NCBI GenBank assembly: GCA_017537345.1
Contig: JAFYKY010000024.1
Coordinates: forward strand, 1-44,302
Source: Clostridia bacterium
GTDB lineage: Bacteria; Bacillota; Clostridia; Oscillospirales; CAG-382
Reading direction: 5' to 3'
Length of the DNA: 44,302 bases
The notes beneath the pieces are model-generated. The model searched no databases. It was not told where the DNA came from and was given only the letters and a program-made list of their open reading frames with translations. Both the position numbers and the translations under genes were made by a program. Of this stretch, positions 32,240 through 42,154 are shown in pieces (the first letter of the stretch is position 1; every line of letters begins with the position of its first letter).

Positions 32240-33382
32240 TTATTTTTTGAACTTGGAAAAGAAGCTCTGCTTTTTGGGTGTGTTTTTATTGCCCATAGCT
32301 TCGTCAAACTGTTTCAGCAGTTCTTTTTGCTTGGAATTAAGCCCTTTCGGAACTTCAACCGTTACGGTTACGTAAATATCTCCTCTGCCTTTTCCGTTTA
32401 CCTGGGGAATACCCTTTCCCCGCAGGGAGAATACGCTTCCCGTCTGAGTTCCTTCGGGTATGGAAAACTCGCTTTCGCCCTCAAGGGTGGGTACGGTAAG
32501 CTTTGCGCCCAATACCGCTTCAGCATAAGAAACGGGCATTTCGTAGTGTATATCGTTGCCTTCTCTTACAAACAGCTTGTGGGGTTTTACTCTTACCTCC
32601 ACGTAAAGATCGCCTGCGGGGCCTCCGTTGGCGCCGTGGTTACCCTGACCGCGGAGTATTACTCTCTGCTCGTCGTCAATTCCCGCGGGTATGTTCACGC
32701 TCAGCTTTTTCTTTATACGGTTTACGCCGCTTCCCTTGCATTCGCCGCAGGGGTCTTTTATTATCTTGCCCGTTCCCTTACAAGCGGAGCAGGGACGCTG
32801 TGACTGCATAGAACCGAAAGGAGTGCGCTGAATGGTCCTTACGGTACCGGTACCGTTACAGGTCTTACAGGTTTCCACACCGGACGCGCCGTTGGCGCCG
32901 CTTCCTTTACAATGGGAGCAGGTCTCCACACGGGTGAATTCGATATCCTTGGTGCATCCGAACGCCGCCTCTTCAAAGGAAAGGGTTATATATGTTTCTA
33001 TATCCGCGCCCTTTTTCGGAGCGTTGGGACGGGATTGACGTCTTCCGCCGCCGAACAGATCGCCGAACAGATCGCCCAGATCGAAAGCATCTCCTCCGAA
33101 ACCGCCGCCAAAACCGCCAAAGCCTCCTCCGAAACCGCCTGCGCCGAAGTTGGGGTCGGTTCCTGCGTGGCCGTACTGATCGTAACGGGCTTTGGTTTCG
33201 CTGTCGGAAAGAACGGAATAGGCTTCGTTTATCTCTTTGAACTTGGCTTCTGCCGTGGCATCGCCGGGGTTTGCATCGGGATGATATTTTTTTGCAAGAT
33301 TACGGTATGCTTTTTTTATATCAGCATCGGATGCGGACTTATCTACACCCAGCACCTCGTAATAATCTCTTTTTTCTGCCAT
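32240..33382 (-). CDS. dnaJ: Chaperone protein DnaJ
   Basis: 380 residues, a full-length type I Hsp40. Order: J domain with HPD (34-36), Gly/Phe-rich region (about 73-100, [12 protein letters not shown]), a zinc domain with four CxxCxGxG repeats ([32 protein letters not shown]), and a C-terminal substrate-binding domain. It stimulates the ATPase of DnaK and delivers unfolded clients. It follows dnaK by 59 bp, and an 11-bp hairpin sits in that gap. Shine-Dalgarno GGAG is close to the ATG. Confidence 0.98.
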   Translation of the reverse strand: MAEKRDYYEVLGVDKSASDADIKKAYRNLAKKYHPDANPGDATAEAKFKEINEAYSVLSDSETKARYDQYGHAGTDPNFGAGGFGGGFGGFGGGFGGDAFDLGDLFGDLFGGGRRQSRPNAPKKGADIETYITLSFEEAAFGCTKDIEFTRVETCSHCKGSGANGASGVETCKTCNGTGTVRTIQRTPFGSMQSQRPCSACKGTGKIIKDPCGECKGSGVNRIKKKLSVNIPAGIDDEQRVILRGQGNHGANGGPAGDLYVEVRVKPHKLFVREGNDIHYEMPVSYAEAVLGAKLTVPTLEGESEFSIPEGTQTGSVFSLRGKGIPQVNGKGRGDIYVTVTVEVPKGLNSKQKELLKQFDEAMGNKNTPKKQSFFSKFKK

Positions 33383-33394
33383 AATATACTCCGC

Positions 33395-33428
33395 CGAAAG
33401 CGGACACTTATATCAGCGTCCGCTTTCG
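33395..33428 (-). promoter_or_regulatory. Intercistronic hairpin between dnaK and dnaJ
   Basis: On the minus strand CGAAAGCGGAC pairs perfectly (11 bp) with GTCCGCTTTCG around a 12-base loop. No T-run follows, so it is unlikely to terminate; the dnaJ Shine-Dalgarno GGAG begins directly after the stem. It could block 3'-5' decay of dnaK mRNA or lower dnaJ translation. Confidence 0.6.
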
Positions 33429-33441
33429 TATTGTAAAAAAC

Positions 33442-35283
<1,842 letters not shown>

Positions 35284-35314
35284 TTATATAAAAGATTTGT
35301 TTTTTAAGCTTATT

Positions 35315-35830
35315 TTAGTTGGCTACCTTTACCATAGCGTGTCTTAATACCTTATCGCCCAGCTTGTAACCCTTTACAAAGGTCTGAACAATAACGTTTT
35401 CTCCCTTTTCGGGATCGTCCTCGTGCATCACGGCGTTGTGCAGGTTGGGATCAAACTGCTCTCCGTCGGATTCAAAGGCTTTAATATTCATTTTATCAAG
35501 AATATCCATTAATTGTTTATAAAGTGCGGATATGTTTGCATCTTCGGGATCATAGGAAAGTGCTCTTTCAAAATTGTCTGCCAGAGGCAAAAATCCCAAA
35601 GCGGCAACAGAGAATGCGTAAGAGGTGCTCTCTTCCTTTTCCTTTGCGGTGCGGCGTCTGTAATTTTCGTATTCTGCCATTATACGCAGGTATTTATCGT
35701 TAAGCTCCGCAAGGGATTTGTTTGTCTCAGCAAGCTGTTCTGCAAGCTCTTGAGCGTTAACCTCTTCCTGCGTCTGCTCGGTTACGGGTTCTTCCGCATC
35801 ATTAAGGTTTTTTTCTGTGTTCTTGCTCAT
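35315..35830 (-). CDS. grpE: Nucleotide exchange factor GrpE
   Basis: 171 residues. An acidic, Glu-rich N-terminus leads to a long coiled-coil (about 25-70, LAETNKSLAELNDKYLRIMAEYENYRRR), then the compact beta wing ending GYKLGDKVLRHAMVKVAN. It releases ADP from DnaK. The ATG at 35830 is chosen because AAGGAG lies nine bases upstream; the in-frame TTG at 35848 overlaps that Shine-Dalgarno sequence. It overlaps the hrcA 3' end by 29 bp. Confidence 0.96.
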   Translation of the reverse strand: MSKNTEKNLNDAEEPVTEQTQEEVNAQELAEQLAETNKSLAELNDKYLRIMAEYENYRRRTAKEKEESTSYAFSVAALGFLPLADNFERALSYDPEDANISALYKQLMDILDKMNIKAFESDGEQFDPNLHNAVMHEDDPEKGENVIVQTFVKGYKLGDKVLRHAMVKVAN

Positions 35831-36851
35831 TTCGGTCTTCTCCTTCAAATTGCTTGCCTACGTTATCCACAAAATACTGAAGCGAGGCAATTACCTTTTT
35901 ATAATCCATTCGTTTGGGACCCATTACACCGATGGCACCCACTGTTTTTCCGTTAATGATTATGGGCTGTAAAACTATTCCCGCATCGGGAAGATCCGCT
36001 TCGCCGAAGTGGACGGTAAGTCCTTTTTCGTCGGTACTGCGGCTCATTATCTTTTGGGCAAAATCTCTTCTGTCCTCGAAGAGGGCAATAGCATCCTTTG
36101 CCTTTTCCACGTCGCTGAACTCGGGGTAGGAGAGCAGCTTTGTAACGCCGTCAATATGCACCTTTTCGCTGTTCGTGGAATTAAGCATATCGTATATTAC
36201 TCTCAGCACCGTTGCGGCTATTCCCGAATGGGCGCCCAGCCTTTCCTCGAATTCCAATACCGATTGCAGGGTAACATCCTCACTGCACACACCGGACATT
36301 GTGGCGTTAAGCGCCTCTGCCACGGTTTTAAGCATTTCGGGGTCTACGGACATACGCACCTTTACGTGTCGGTTTCTTATGCTTCCGTCGGTGCAGATCA
36401 TTATAAGTAAGAAGCTGTGCTCGTCGATATACAGAGTTTCAAAACGTTTGGCGTTTCTGCCGGAAGGGCGTATAACGGAAAAGGAGGTGTAATTTGTCAT
36501 TTCGCTTATGGCGTGGCTTGCGCTTTCCATAAGTCTTTCAATTTCGCTTACCTTGTAGTTGAATACCTCGTTAAGCACCTTAAGCTCTTCAAGGGAGAGA
36601 AGGTATTGCTCCATCAGACCGTCAACGTAGGTTCTGTATCCCTCCGCCGTGGGAACTCTGCCCGCAGAAGCGTGGGGCTGTTCAAGATATCCCATCCGTT
36701 CCAATTCGCTCATTTCGTTACGAATGGTGGCGGAAGACACCTGCAGGTCGGATGTGCCGGTAAGCAGCTTACTTCCCACAGGCTCACCCGTGCGGATGTA
36801 CGAATCTATTACCGATTTAAGAATTTTCTTTTTTCTTTCGGAAAGTTCCAT
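35802..36851 (-). CDS. hrcA: Heat-inducible transcription repressor HrcA
   Basis: 349 residues. An N-terminal winged helix (about 1-75: SSATIRNEMSELERMGYL) binds CIRCE, and the rest holds the GAF-like dimerisation domain, ending GVMGPKRMDYKKVIASL. It represses its own operon and needs GroEL to fold in other Firmicutes; heat shock therefore relieves repression. GGAGG precedes the ATG. It is the first gene of hrcA-grpE-dnaK-dnaJ, downstream of the CIRCE at 36870. Confidence 0.98.
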   Translation of the reverse strand: MELSERKKKILKSVIDSYIRTGEPVGSKLLTGTSDLQVSSATIRNEMSELERMGYLEQPHASAGRVPTAEGYRTYVDGLMEQYLLSLEELKVLNEVFNYKVSEIERLMESASHAISEMTNYTSFSVIRPSGRNAKRFETLYIDEHSFLLIMICTDGSIRNRHVKVRMSVDPEMLKTVAEALNATMSGVCSEDVTLQSVLEFEERLGAHSGIAATVLRVIYDMLNSTNSEKVHIDGVTKLLSYPEFSDVEKAKDAIALFEDRRDFAQKIMSRSTDEKGLTVHFGEADLPDAGIVLQPIIINGKTVGAIGVMGPKRMDYKKVIASLQYFVDNVGKQFEGEDRNEQEHRKKP

Positions 36852-36869
36852 CTGCTGCCTCCTGCGTTT

Positions 36870-36896
36870 TTAGCACTTGTTCTCTACGAGTGCTAA
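36870..36896. promoter_or_regulatory. CIRCE operator (HrcA binding site)
   Basis: TTAGCACTT - nine bases - GAGTGCTAA. The right arm is the perfect consensus and the left arm has one change (final T for C). It overlaps the -10 box of the hrcA promoter by two bases and covers the transcription start, so bound HrcA would block initiation. Confidence 0.95.
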
Positions 36897-36923
36897 TATA
36901 ACACCCTTTTGTTCCTTTGTCAA
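36895..36923 (-). promoter_or_regulatory. Sigma-A promoter for hrcA-grpE-dnaK-dnaJ
   Basis: On the minus strand a perfect TTGACA (36918-36923), a 17-bp spacer and TATATT (36895-36900). Confidence 0.9.
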
Positions 36924-37016
36924 TAGGCTTTTCAAAAGTTTTGCTAAAAAAATATGTGTCTTTTTTGTGAATACGTTGGCAAAATGTAAAAAAGAGTGCT
37001 ACAAGCAAGCGGTTTA

Positions 37017-37046
37017 AAGGGAGAGAAGCGTTAACCCCTCTCCCTT
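37017..37046 (-). terminator. Possible terminator of the anchored discoidin gene
   Basis: AAGGGAGAG pairs with CTCTCCCTT around a 12-base loop just after the stop codon. The following bases, TAAACCGC, are not a T-run, so termination is uncertain. Confidence 0.35.
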
Positions 37047-37054
37047 AAAAGCGT

Positions 37055-37774
37055 TCAGCCTTTTTTTCGGTTCTTTTTGCTCATTATAAGAGCATACGCG
37101 CCTGCCCCCGCGCTTATGATCCCCGCGGAATTAAGCAAAGGAATTATAAGCATATCTCCCATTCCGGGAGTTTTTCCGTCGTCCTGCAAAACGGAAACCT
37201 CGTCGATAAACATCCAGCCCACGTTTGCAACGCTTTCCGGCTCGCCGATAACGTATAACGGATTTTTAATAACGAACTTAACGTATCTTGCTTTTATACC
37301 GGTGTTAAGTCTGATATTGATGACCCCCGCTTTTACAATGCCCGATTCGGTGGATTCGCCGGACATAACCTTGCCCGCAACGGTATAGTTTTCCCCGTCC
37401 TCGGAAACAAAGAATTCTGCGTATTCGGGCGCGTATACGTTTGAATCGGTTTCGGCGGCGTAATGCAGATCAAAACCGGTAATATCAGTTTTTACTTCAC
37501 CAAGATCAACGGTAACGGAAAAGCAACCGTTTTGGTCAATGGATGTGGCGGGAATACCCACGTAGGTGCCGGATTTGTGGTAGGATTCTCCCACCTTCGT
37601 GCCGTGTACCCCGTCGGTAAGCATTTTGCCGTCGTCGGCATACGACCCGCTGGGATTAGCGGATAGAGTGTAGCTCATACCCAAGGAAACGTTTACCAGC
37701 GCCGCATATACGGGAAGCGCCAAAGATAATGCGAAAATAAGAATGAACGAAATGGCAATAATTGTTTTTTTCAT
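37055..37774 (-). CDS. Secreted, membrane-anchored discoidin (F5/8C)-like protein
   Basis: 239 residues. A signal peptide (1-24, ending PVYA) is followed by one discoidin-like beta-sandwich (about 28-196): SYADDGKMLTDGVHG, FSVTVDLGEV, KARYVKFVI and WMFIDEVSVL. A Pro/Gly stretch leads to one membrane helix (about 208-231) and a positive tail, SKKNRKKG, so it stays at the outer membrane face. The domain resembles the one in the 42935 protein (205-373), sharing KLT/MLT-D/N-GV and ARY-KFVI. The ATG at 37774 follows GGGGGT; an earlier in-frame start at 37819 would add residues before the signal peptide. It probably binds glycans; partner and role are unknown. Confidence 0.83.
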   Translation of the reverse strand: MKKTIIAISFILIFALSLALPVYAALVNVSLGMSYTLSANPSGSYADDGKMLTDGVHGTKVGESYHKSGTYVGIPATSIDQNGCFSVTVDLGEVKTDITGFDLHYAAETDSNVYAPEYAEFFVSEDGENYTVAGKVMSGESTESGIVKAGVINIRLNTGIKARYVKFVIKNPLYVIGEPESVANVGWMFIDEVSVLQDDGKTPGMGDMLIIPLLNSAGIISAGAGAYALIMSKKNRKKG

Positions 37775-37812
37775 TTTATATATTACCCCCTTTACCGTAA
37801 TTATCTGCAATA

Positions 37813-37841
37813 TTGACAAAATTATGCCGAAATGCTAAAAT
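37813..37841 (+). promoter_or_regulatory. Sigma-A promoter for the 117-residue gene
   Basis: A perfect TTGACA (37813-37818), a 17-bp spacer and TAAAAT (37836-37841), 21 bp before the start codon. Confidence 0.78.
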
Positions 37842-37862
37842 CTTAAAAGAGGTGGTAAAAGG

Positions 37863-38216
37863 ATGAGTCTGTACGTCTTCGCTCTGGACGGTAAAAACGG
37901 TCTTCCGGATAAAGAGCTTTTGAATTTGCTTTGCGCCAGAATAGGCTTTAATAAAATTATTTCCCCGCCCGAGTGCACGTGTTTGGGCAAGGAAGTTTCT
38001 CTTTGCCTTAATATTCCTTTTTATATATCGGAAAGCCTCTCGGAAATTTCGCAGGGTGAAAGCGAAAGAGCTTTTTTACTGCGCATAGAACGGCAAAAAG
38101 GTACGCTTTTGCAAAATGAGGAACAAACTATTCTTTTGCTTCCTTTGAATACCGCCAAAGTCTTCTGCGGTTTAAATACCGTCCCTTGCGCGGGATATTC
38201 CGAGGTTTTGGAATAA
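37863..38216 (+). CDS. Hypothetical protein, 117 residues
   Basis: I do not recognise this protein. The N-terminus SLYVFALDGKNGLPDKELLNLL and the middle LCLNIPFYISESLSEISQGESERAFLLRIER suggest a small mixed alpha/beta fold with no signal peptide or membrane helix. It has five cysteines, four of them in the first 70 residues or close after. It has a good promoter, GAGGTGG upstream of its ATG, and a terminator, so it is a real single-gene unit. It lies divergent from the discoidin gene and convergent with the alpha-galactosidase gene. Confidence 0.7.
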   Translation: MSLYVFALDGKNGLPDKELLNLLCARIGFNKIISPPECTCLGKEVSLCLNIPFYISESLSEISQGESERAFLLRIERQKGTLLQNEEQTILLLPLNTAKVFCGLNTVPCAGYSEVLE

Positions 38217-38232
38217 TATAAATTTCAAAGTA

Positions 38233-38264
38233 AAAAAACGAGAGTTGTTCACTCTCGTTTTTTG
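38233..38264. terminator. Bidirectional Rho-independent terminator
   Basis: CGAGAGT pairs with ACTCTCG around a 5-base loop, with seven As on the left and six Ts on the right. It therefore works for the 117-residue gene (+) and the alpha-galactosidase gene (-), which converge here. Confidence 0.9.
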
Positions 38265-38278
38265 AATTTAAGCTGTTA

Positions 38279-40459
38279 TTAAATCTTTTCAAGTATCCAC
38301 ATATGGGAGGTATACTCAAGAGTTTCGGGGCAATGTACGCCGAATCCCATAAGCTGGCTTCCCGTGTAGATATCGCCGGTAAGGGCATCGCGGTAGGTGG
38401 CGTTTTCATCCAGACCCTTAAGGCGTACTCTGCGGTTGTTGCCGTACATTCTCACGTGGGTGAGCACGTATCCCGCAACACAAAGGCTTTTATCCTCGGA
38501 AACGGTGCACCAAGCGCAGTAATCAACATCGTAAGGACCTGCCAGACGGTAATATTTTCCGCTGTTCATCATTCCGCCGTACTGCTTGTAAAGAGCAACC
38601 GTCTTTTTAACCAACTCCTGCTCCTCTTCGGAGAGGGCGGTGGGATCAAGCTCATATCCGTAAGAACCGGTAAAGGCAACGGTAAATCTTGTCATAAAGG
38701 GGGTAACGTGTCCCGTCTGATGGTTGGGAGAAGCGGAAACGTGTGCCGACATTGCGGACATGGGATATACCAGAGATGTGCCGTGCTGTATCTTCAATCT
38801 TTCGATCGCGTCGGAATTATCGCTGGTCCAGACCTGAGGCATATAGTACAGCAGACCTGCGTCAAAGCGTCCGCCGCCGCCGGAGCAGGATTCAAACAAT
38901 ACGTCGGGGAAATCGGTCACAAGTCTTTCCAGAAGCTCGTACAGACCGAGATAATATCTGTGGGTCACCTCGCCCTGATGCTCTGCGCCCAGTACGGGAC
39001 TGCCGATCTCCGTCATATTGCGGTTGAAATCCCATTTTACGTAAGATATCATTCCCGTGCGGAGTATTGCCGCAATGGATTCGTACAGATAATCTCTCAC
39101 TTCCTTGCGGGTAAGGTCAAGAATAAGCTGCCAGCGTCCCTGAGAACGGGGGCGGTTTTCAATATGTATGCACCAATCGGGGTGCGCGCGGTAAAGGTCG
39201 CTGTCGGGAGAGATCATTTCGGGCTCAAACCAAATGCCCAGATCAATTCCTTTTTCCTTCAAGGGCTTGTAAACACCTTCAAGACCGTTGGGGAATTTCT
39301 TAGGGTTGATAGTCCAATCGCCCAGAGAGCAGTTATCGCTGTTTCTCACGCCGAACCAGCCGTCGTCAATAACCAACAGCTCGATACCCAGATCTGCGGA
39401 GCATTCGCCGATCTTAACCAGTCTGTCCGCATCAAAGCCGAAATAGCAGGCTTCCCAGCTGTTAAGAAGTACGGGACGGCGCATATCGCGGTATTTTCCG
39501 CGGCAAAGTCTTTTTGCAAAAAGCTCGTGGTAGTTGTGGGAAAGCTTGGTTATACCCTGCGCGGAATAGGTAAGCGCCGCTTCGGGGGTTACAAAGGTTT
39601 CACCTGCTTCAAGAGGCCAATCAAATCCGTCGGGATTAAGACCTACGATATGGCGGGCTGTCTGGTACTGGTTTCCTGCAATTTCAGAAGCAAAATCGCC
39701 GGAATATACCAGCACTGTTCCGTAGCAATCCCCGTTATCCTCGGTGGTGTCGTGGGATGCGATTATCATAAAGGGGTTGTGAACGTGGCCCGAAGCACCT
39801 CTGCGGGACGCCATTTTGTATTCGCCTCTTGCAAGAGGGAATCTTTCAATATTTCTCTCGCGGCAATGGGTACCGTGGTTGGAGATAATATCAAACTCCA
39901 TGTGGTCGAAATCAATGCAAGCGCTGGCTGCTTTAAGAATATTGCATTTTGCGCTTCCGCCGTTGGTTATTTCTGCGCGGCGGGTGATAATATCCGTATC
40001 TGCAAAAACGGTGTAAAACAGCTTTACTTCAATTCCGCTTACCTTATCCGCAAGAGTAACGGTAAGGGTTTCTGCTTCGGAATCATCCTCGCAGTAAACA
40101 GCGGGAAGTCCCTTGGGCATAGGCTTGCCGGCAGTTACTTCGCAGTTTACATAATTAAGGTCAACTATACGGGATCCGTCGCTGTTTTTAATCTCCAGAG
40201 CAGGGGAGCGCATATCGCCTCTGCCCCAACAGGGGTATTCAAACGGAATGTCATCAAGGCTGAATCCTTCGCCGGTTTCCATACGGGGAGAGAAAGCGGC
40301 TCTTCCCTGAGTGCGGAAGAAATAGGAATGATCCCCTTCGCCAAGTAAAGCGCCGTAATAAAGATGCACAAGATATCCGTCCCGTACAGCCATTACGTAG
40401 CTGGTGTTTTTTGTGTTAATCTGGATAATTTCGTTTTTACGGTCGTAGATCACAGCCAT
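38279..40459 (-). CDS. Alpha-galactosidase, GH36
   Basis: 726 residues, full-length GH36. An N-terminal beta-supersandwich (about 1-320), a TIM barrel (about 330-650) and a C-terminal beta domain are present. Signatures: LLVIDDGWFG (362-371), GIWFEPEMISPDSDLY, the nucleophile D477 in YVKWDFNR, ESCSGGGGRFD, and acid/base D547 in WTSDNSDA. These positions match the catalytic Asp pair of Geobacillus AgaA to within one residue. No signal peptide, so it acts inside the cell on raffinose-family sugars or melibiose taken up by a transporter. GGAGG precedes the ATG. The gene starts 17 bp after mgtE ends but may have its own message. Confidence 0.96.
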   Translation of the reverse strand: MAVIYDRKNEIIQINTKNTSYVMAVRDGYLVHLYYGALLGEGDHSYFFRTQGRAAFSPRMETGEGFSLDDIPFEYPCWGRGDMRSPALEIKNSDGSRIVDLNYVNCEVTAGKPMPKGLPAVYCEDDSEAETLTVTLADKVSGIEVKLFYTVFADTDIITRRAEITNGGSAKCNILKAASACIDFDHMEFDIISNHGTHCRERNIERFPLARGEYKMASRRGASGHVHNPFMIIASHDTTEDNGDCYGTVLVYSGDFASEIAGNQYQTARHIVGLNPDGFDWPLEAGETFVTPEAALTYSAQGITKLSHNYHELFAKRLCRGKYRDMRRPVLLNSWEACYFGFDADRLVKIGECSADLGIELLVIDDGWFGVRNSDNCSLGDWTINPKKFPNGLEGVYKPLKEKGIDLGIWFEPEMISPDSDLYRAHPDWCIHIENRPRSQGRWQLILDLTRKEVRDYLYESIAAILRTGMISYVKWDFNRNMTEIGSPVLGAEHQGEVTHRYYLGLYELLERLVTDFPDVLFESCSGGGGRFDAGLLYYMPQVWTSDNSDAIERLKIQHGTSLVYPMSAMSAHVSASPNHQTGHVTPFMTRFTVAFTGSYGYELDPTALSEEEQELVKKTVALYKQYGGMMNSGKYYRLAGPYDVDYCAWCTVSEDKSLCVAGYVLTHVRMYGNNRRVRLKGLDENATYRDALTGDIYTGSQLMGFGVHCPETLEYTSHMWILEKI

Positions 40460-40476
40460 AAAGATTGTCCTCCGTT

Positions 40477-41877
40477 TTATGTGAGAATGAGTAAAGCAAC
40501 TCTGAAATATATAAGCAGTGAAATTGCATCCACTATTGTGGTTATAAAGGGACTCGCCATAACTGCAGGGTCAAGCCTGCATACCTTTGCCAGCAGGGGA
40601 AGGGTGCATCCTACAAGCTTTGCCACAACAACCGTAGCCGCAAGGGCGATGCATACCACAGCCGCCGCATCAAGAGGCACGGCGTTTCTGAATATAAGGT
40701 TATCTATCAATATTATTTTTGCAAATCCCACAACGGCAAGGGTTATTGCGCACAGAACAGAAACTCTTGTTTCCTTCCAGATTATCCGCATTACATCGGA
40801 TAATTCCAATTCTCCCGTGGCAAGACCGCGTATTACGGTTACAGATGATTGACCGCCTGCATTACCGCCCGTACCCATAAGCATGGGGATAAATGCGGTA
40901 AGTGCCACCACGCCCAGCGCCGCAAGATCTTTTTCGAATACGGTTATAATCTGTCCCGTAAAGGTTGCGGAAATCATCAACAGCGTAAGCCAGGGAATAC
41001 GTTTTTTCCATATTTCCCATACGCCGGTTTTAAGATAAGGCTTGTCCGAAGGGAGCATAGCCGTCATCTTTTCAATATCCTCGGTGGCTTCTTCCTGCAG
41101 AACGTCCACAGCGTCGTCTATGGTAATAATGCCCACAAGACGTTCTTCACTGTCGGTGACAGGCAGTGCGAGAATACCGTATTTTATCATCTCGTTGGAC
41201 GCGTTTTCCTTGTCGTCATTGGCGTGAACGAAGATGACGTTGGTTTCCATAATGTCGCCGATCACATCCTCCGTTTCCGCCAGCAGCAATGCTTTTGCGG
41301 TAACGAATCCGATCAGTCTTTTGTTTTCGTCGGTTACGTAGCAGGTGTAAATAGTTTCCTTGTCCACGCCCGTTCTGCGAATACGGGTAAGCGCCTCGCC
41401 TACCGTGAAATCGGCTTCCAAGCGCACGTATTCGGTTGTCATAATACTGCCGGCGCTTTCCTCGGGATACTTGAGTAGCTCGTTTATGGTACGCCTCGTT
41501 TCGCTGTCTGCGTTGCGGAGAATACGCTTCACCACGTTTGCGGGCATTTCTTCGATAATGTCAACAACGTCGTCGGCATAAAGCTCGTTTACGATTTCGC
41601 CAAGCTCTGCGTCGGAAAAGCTTTGTATAAGTGCTTCCTGCTGGTCGGTGTCCATTTCAACAAAAACTTCCGCCGCCATTTCCTTGGGAAGCAACCGGTA
41701 TACAAGCACAGTTTCCTTGTCGCTCATACCGTCTATGGCGTATGCAATATCCTGAGGCTGTGCTTCGGAAAACAGCTCCTTTATTTCGCGGTAGCGTTTT
41801 TCCTCAAGCAAAAGTTCGATTTCTTCTTTTTCAATCTCTTCTTTGTCAAAGAGAGTGCGGGTTACGTTCTCTTCCAT
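40477..41877 (-). CDS. mgtE: Magnesium transporter MgtE
   Basis: 466 residues. Order: N-terminal helical MgtE domain (about 25-130), two CBS domains (about 135-260: TCYVTDENKRLIGFVTAKAL and LPVTDSEERLVGIITIDDAVD), a linker helix and five membrane helices (about 285-466), with PMLMGTGGNAGGQS in the pore region. The cytoplasmic domains sense Mg2+ and close the channel in characterised members. A 175-base leader before the ATG carries a small upstream ORF and alternative hairpins, so expression is probably controlled by attenuation. No M-box riboswitch is seen. Confidence 0.96.
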   Translation of the reverse strand: MEENVTRTLFDKEEIEKEEIELLLEEKRYREIKELFSEAQPQDIAYAIDGMSDKETVLVYRLLPKEMAAEVFVEMDTDQQEALIQSFSDAELGEIVNELYADDVVDIIEEMPANVVKRILRNADSETRRTINELLKYPEESAGSIMTTEYVRLEADFTVGEALTRIRRTGVDKETIYTCYVTDENKRLIGFVTAKALLLAETEDVIGDIMETNVIFVHANDDKENASNEMIKYGILALPVTDSEERLVGIITIDDAVDVLQEEATEDIEKMTAMLPSDKPYLKTGVWEIWKKRIPWLTLLMISATFTGQIITVFEKDLAALGVVALTAFIPMLMGTGGNAGGQSSVTVIRGLATGELELSDVMRIIWKETRVSVLCAITLAVVGFAKIILIDNLIFRNAVPLDAAAVVCIALAATVVVAKLVGCTLPLLAKVCRLDPAVMASPFITTIVDAISLLIYFRVALLILT

Positions 41878-41917
41878 TTTGCCATACCTCCTTAAATGAA
41901 TTTTTAGGAGTGCGGTT

Positions 41918-41998
41918 TTTTGGGAAAAGCTTCCCGTGTTACATATTTATATTATAAATAAAAACGCGGAAAAGACACTTCGGTCTCCTTTCCCAAAA
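41918..41998 (-). promoter_or_regulatory. Terminator/antiterminator in the mgtE leader
   Basis: On the minus strand GGAAAGGAGAC (41983-41993) and GTGTCTTTTCC (41968-41978) form a hairpin with a CGAA loop, followed by GCGTTTTTATTT: a terminator-like shape with one mismatch. Alternatively TTTTGGGAAAGG (41987-41998) pairs over 12 bp, one of them G-U, with CTTTTCCCAAAA (41918-41929). The two folds share bases and exclude each other. The shared strand lies within the upstream ORF, so ribosome position could pick the fold. Confidence 0.65.
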
Positions 41999-42021
41999 CT
42001 GCCGTTACTGCCCGAATCCAT
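41947..42021 (-). CDS. 24-codon upstream ORF in the mgtE leader
   Basis: I translated this by hand. ATG at 42021 follows AGAGGTGGAAAAG, a strong Shine-Dalgarno sequence, and TAA is at 41947. The peptide starts MDSGSNGSFGKGDRSV and ends in a hydrophobic FLFII. Translating ribosomes would cover the terminator/antiterminator strand. It lies about 30 bp past the expected transcription start and 69 bp before mgtE. By position it resembles leader peptides that time Mg2+ transporter expression in enterics, but I do not know of a described homologue. Confidence 0.6.
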   Translation of the reverse strand: MDSGSNGSFGKGDRSVFSAFLFII

Positions 42022-42059
42022 CTTTTCCACCTCTTTCCGTTTTTAAACATTTATACTTT

Positions 42060-42088
42060 ATTTTATAACGGGGAAGGGGAAAAGTCAA
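42060..42088 (-). promoter_or_regulatory. Sigma-A promoter for the mgtE leader
   Basis: On the minus strand TTGACT (42083-42088), a 17-bp spacer and TAAAAT (42060-42065). It puts the start of the message near 42053. Confidence 0.75.
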
Positions 42089-42100
42089 TACAAATTTGTG

Positions 42101-42129
42101 TTGAAAAGTTCTGCGGGGTTTGCTATAAT
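42101..42129 (+). promoter_or_regulatory. Sigma-A promoter for ung
   Basis: TTGAAA (42101-42106), a 17-bp spacer and a perfect TATAAT (42124-42129). Its -35 box is 12 bp from that of the divergent mgtE promoter, so the two may influence each other. Confidence 0.78.
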
Positions 42130-42154
42130 AAATTCTTGTAACGGAGGTGTTTTT

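Noticed and set aside
38303..40348. A 681-codon frame antisense to the alpha-galactosidase gene
   Set aside because: Shadow of a biased gene with intact GH36 motifs.
41878..42060. M-box (ykoK) riboswitch upstream of mgtE
   Set aside because: The leader is too short and lacks the conserved M-box helices; an upstream ORF with alternative hairpins fits better.
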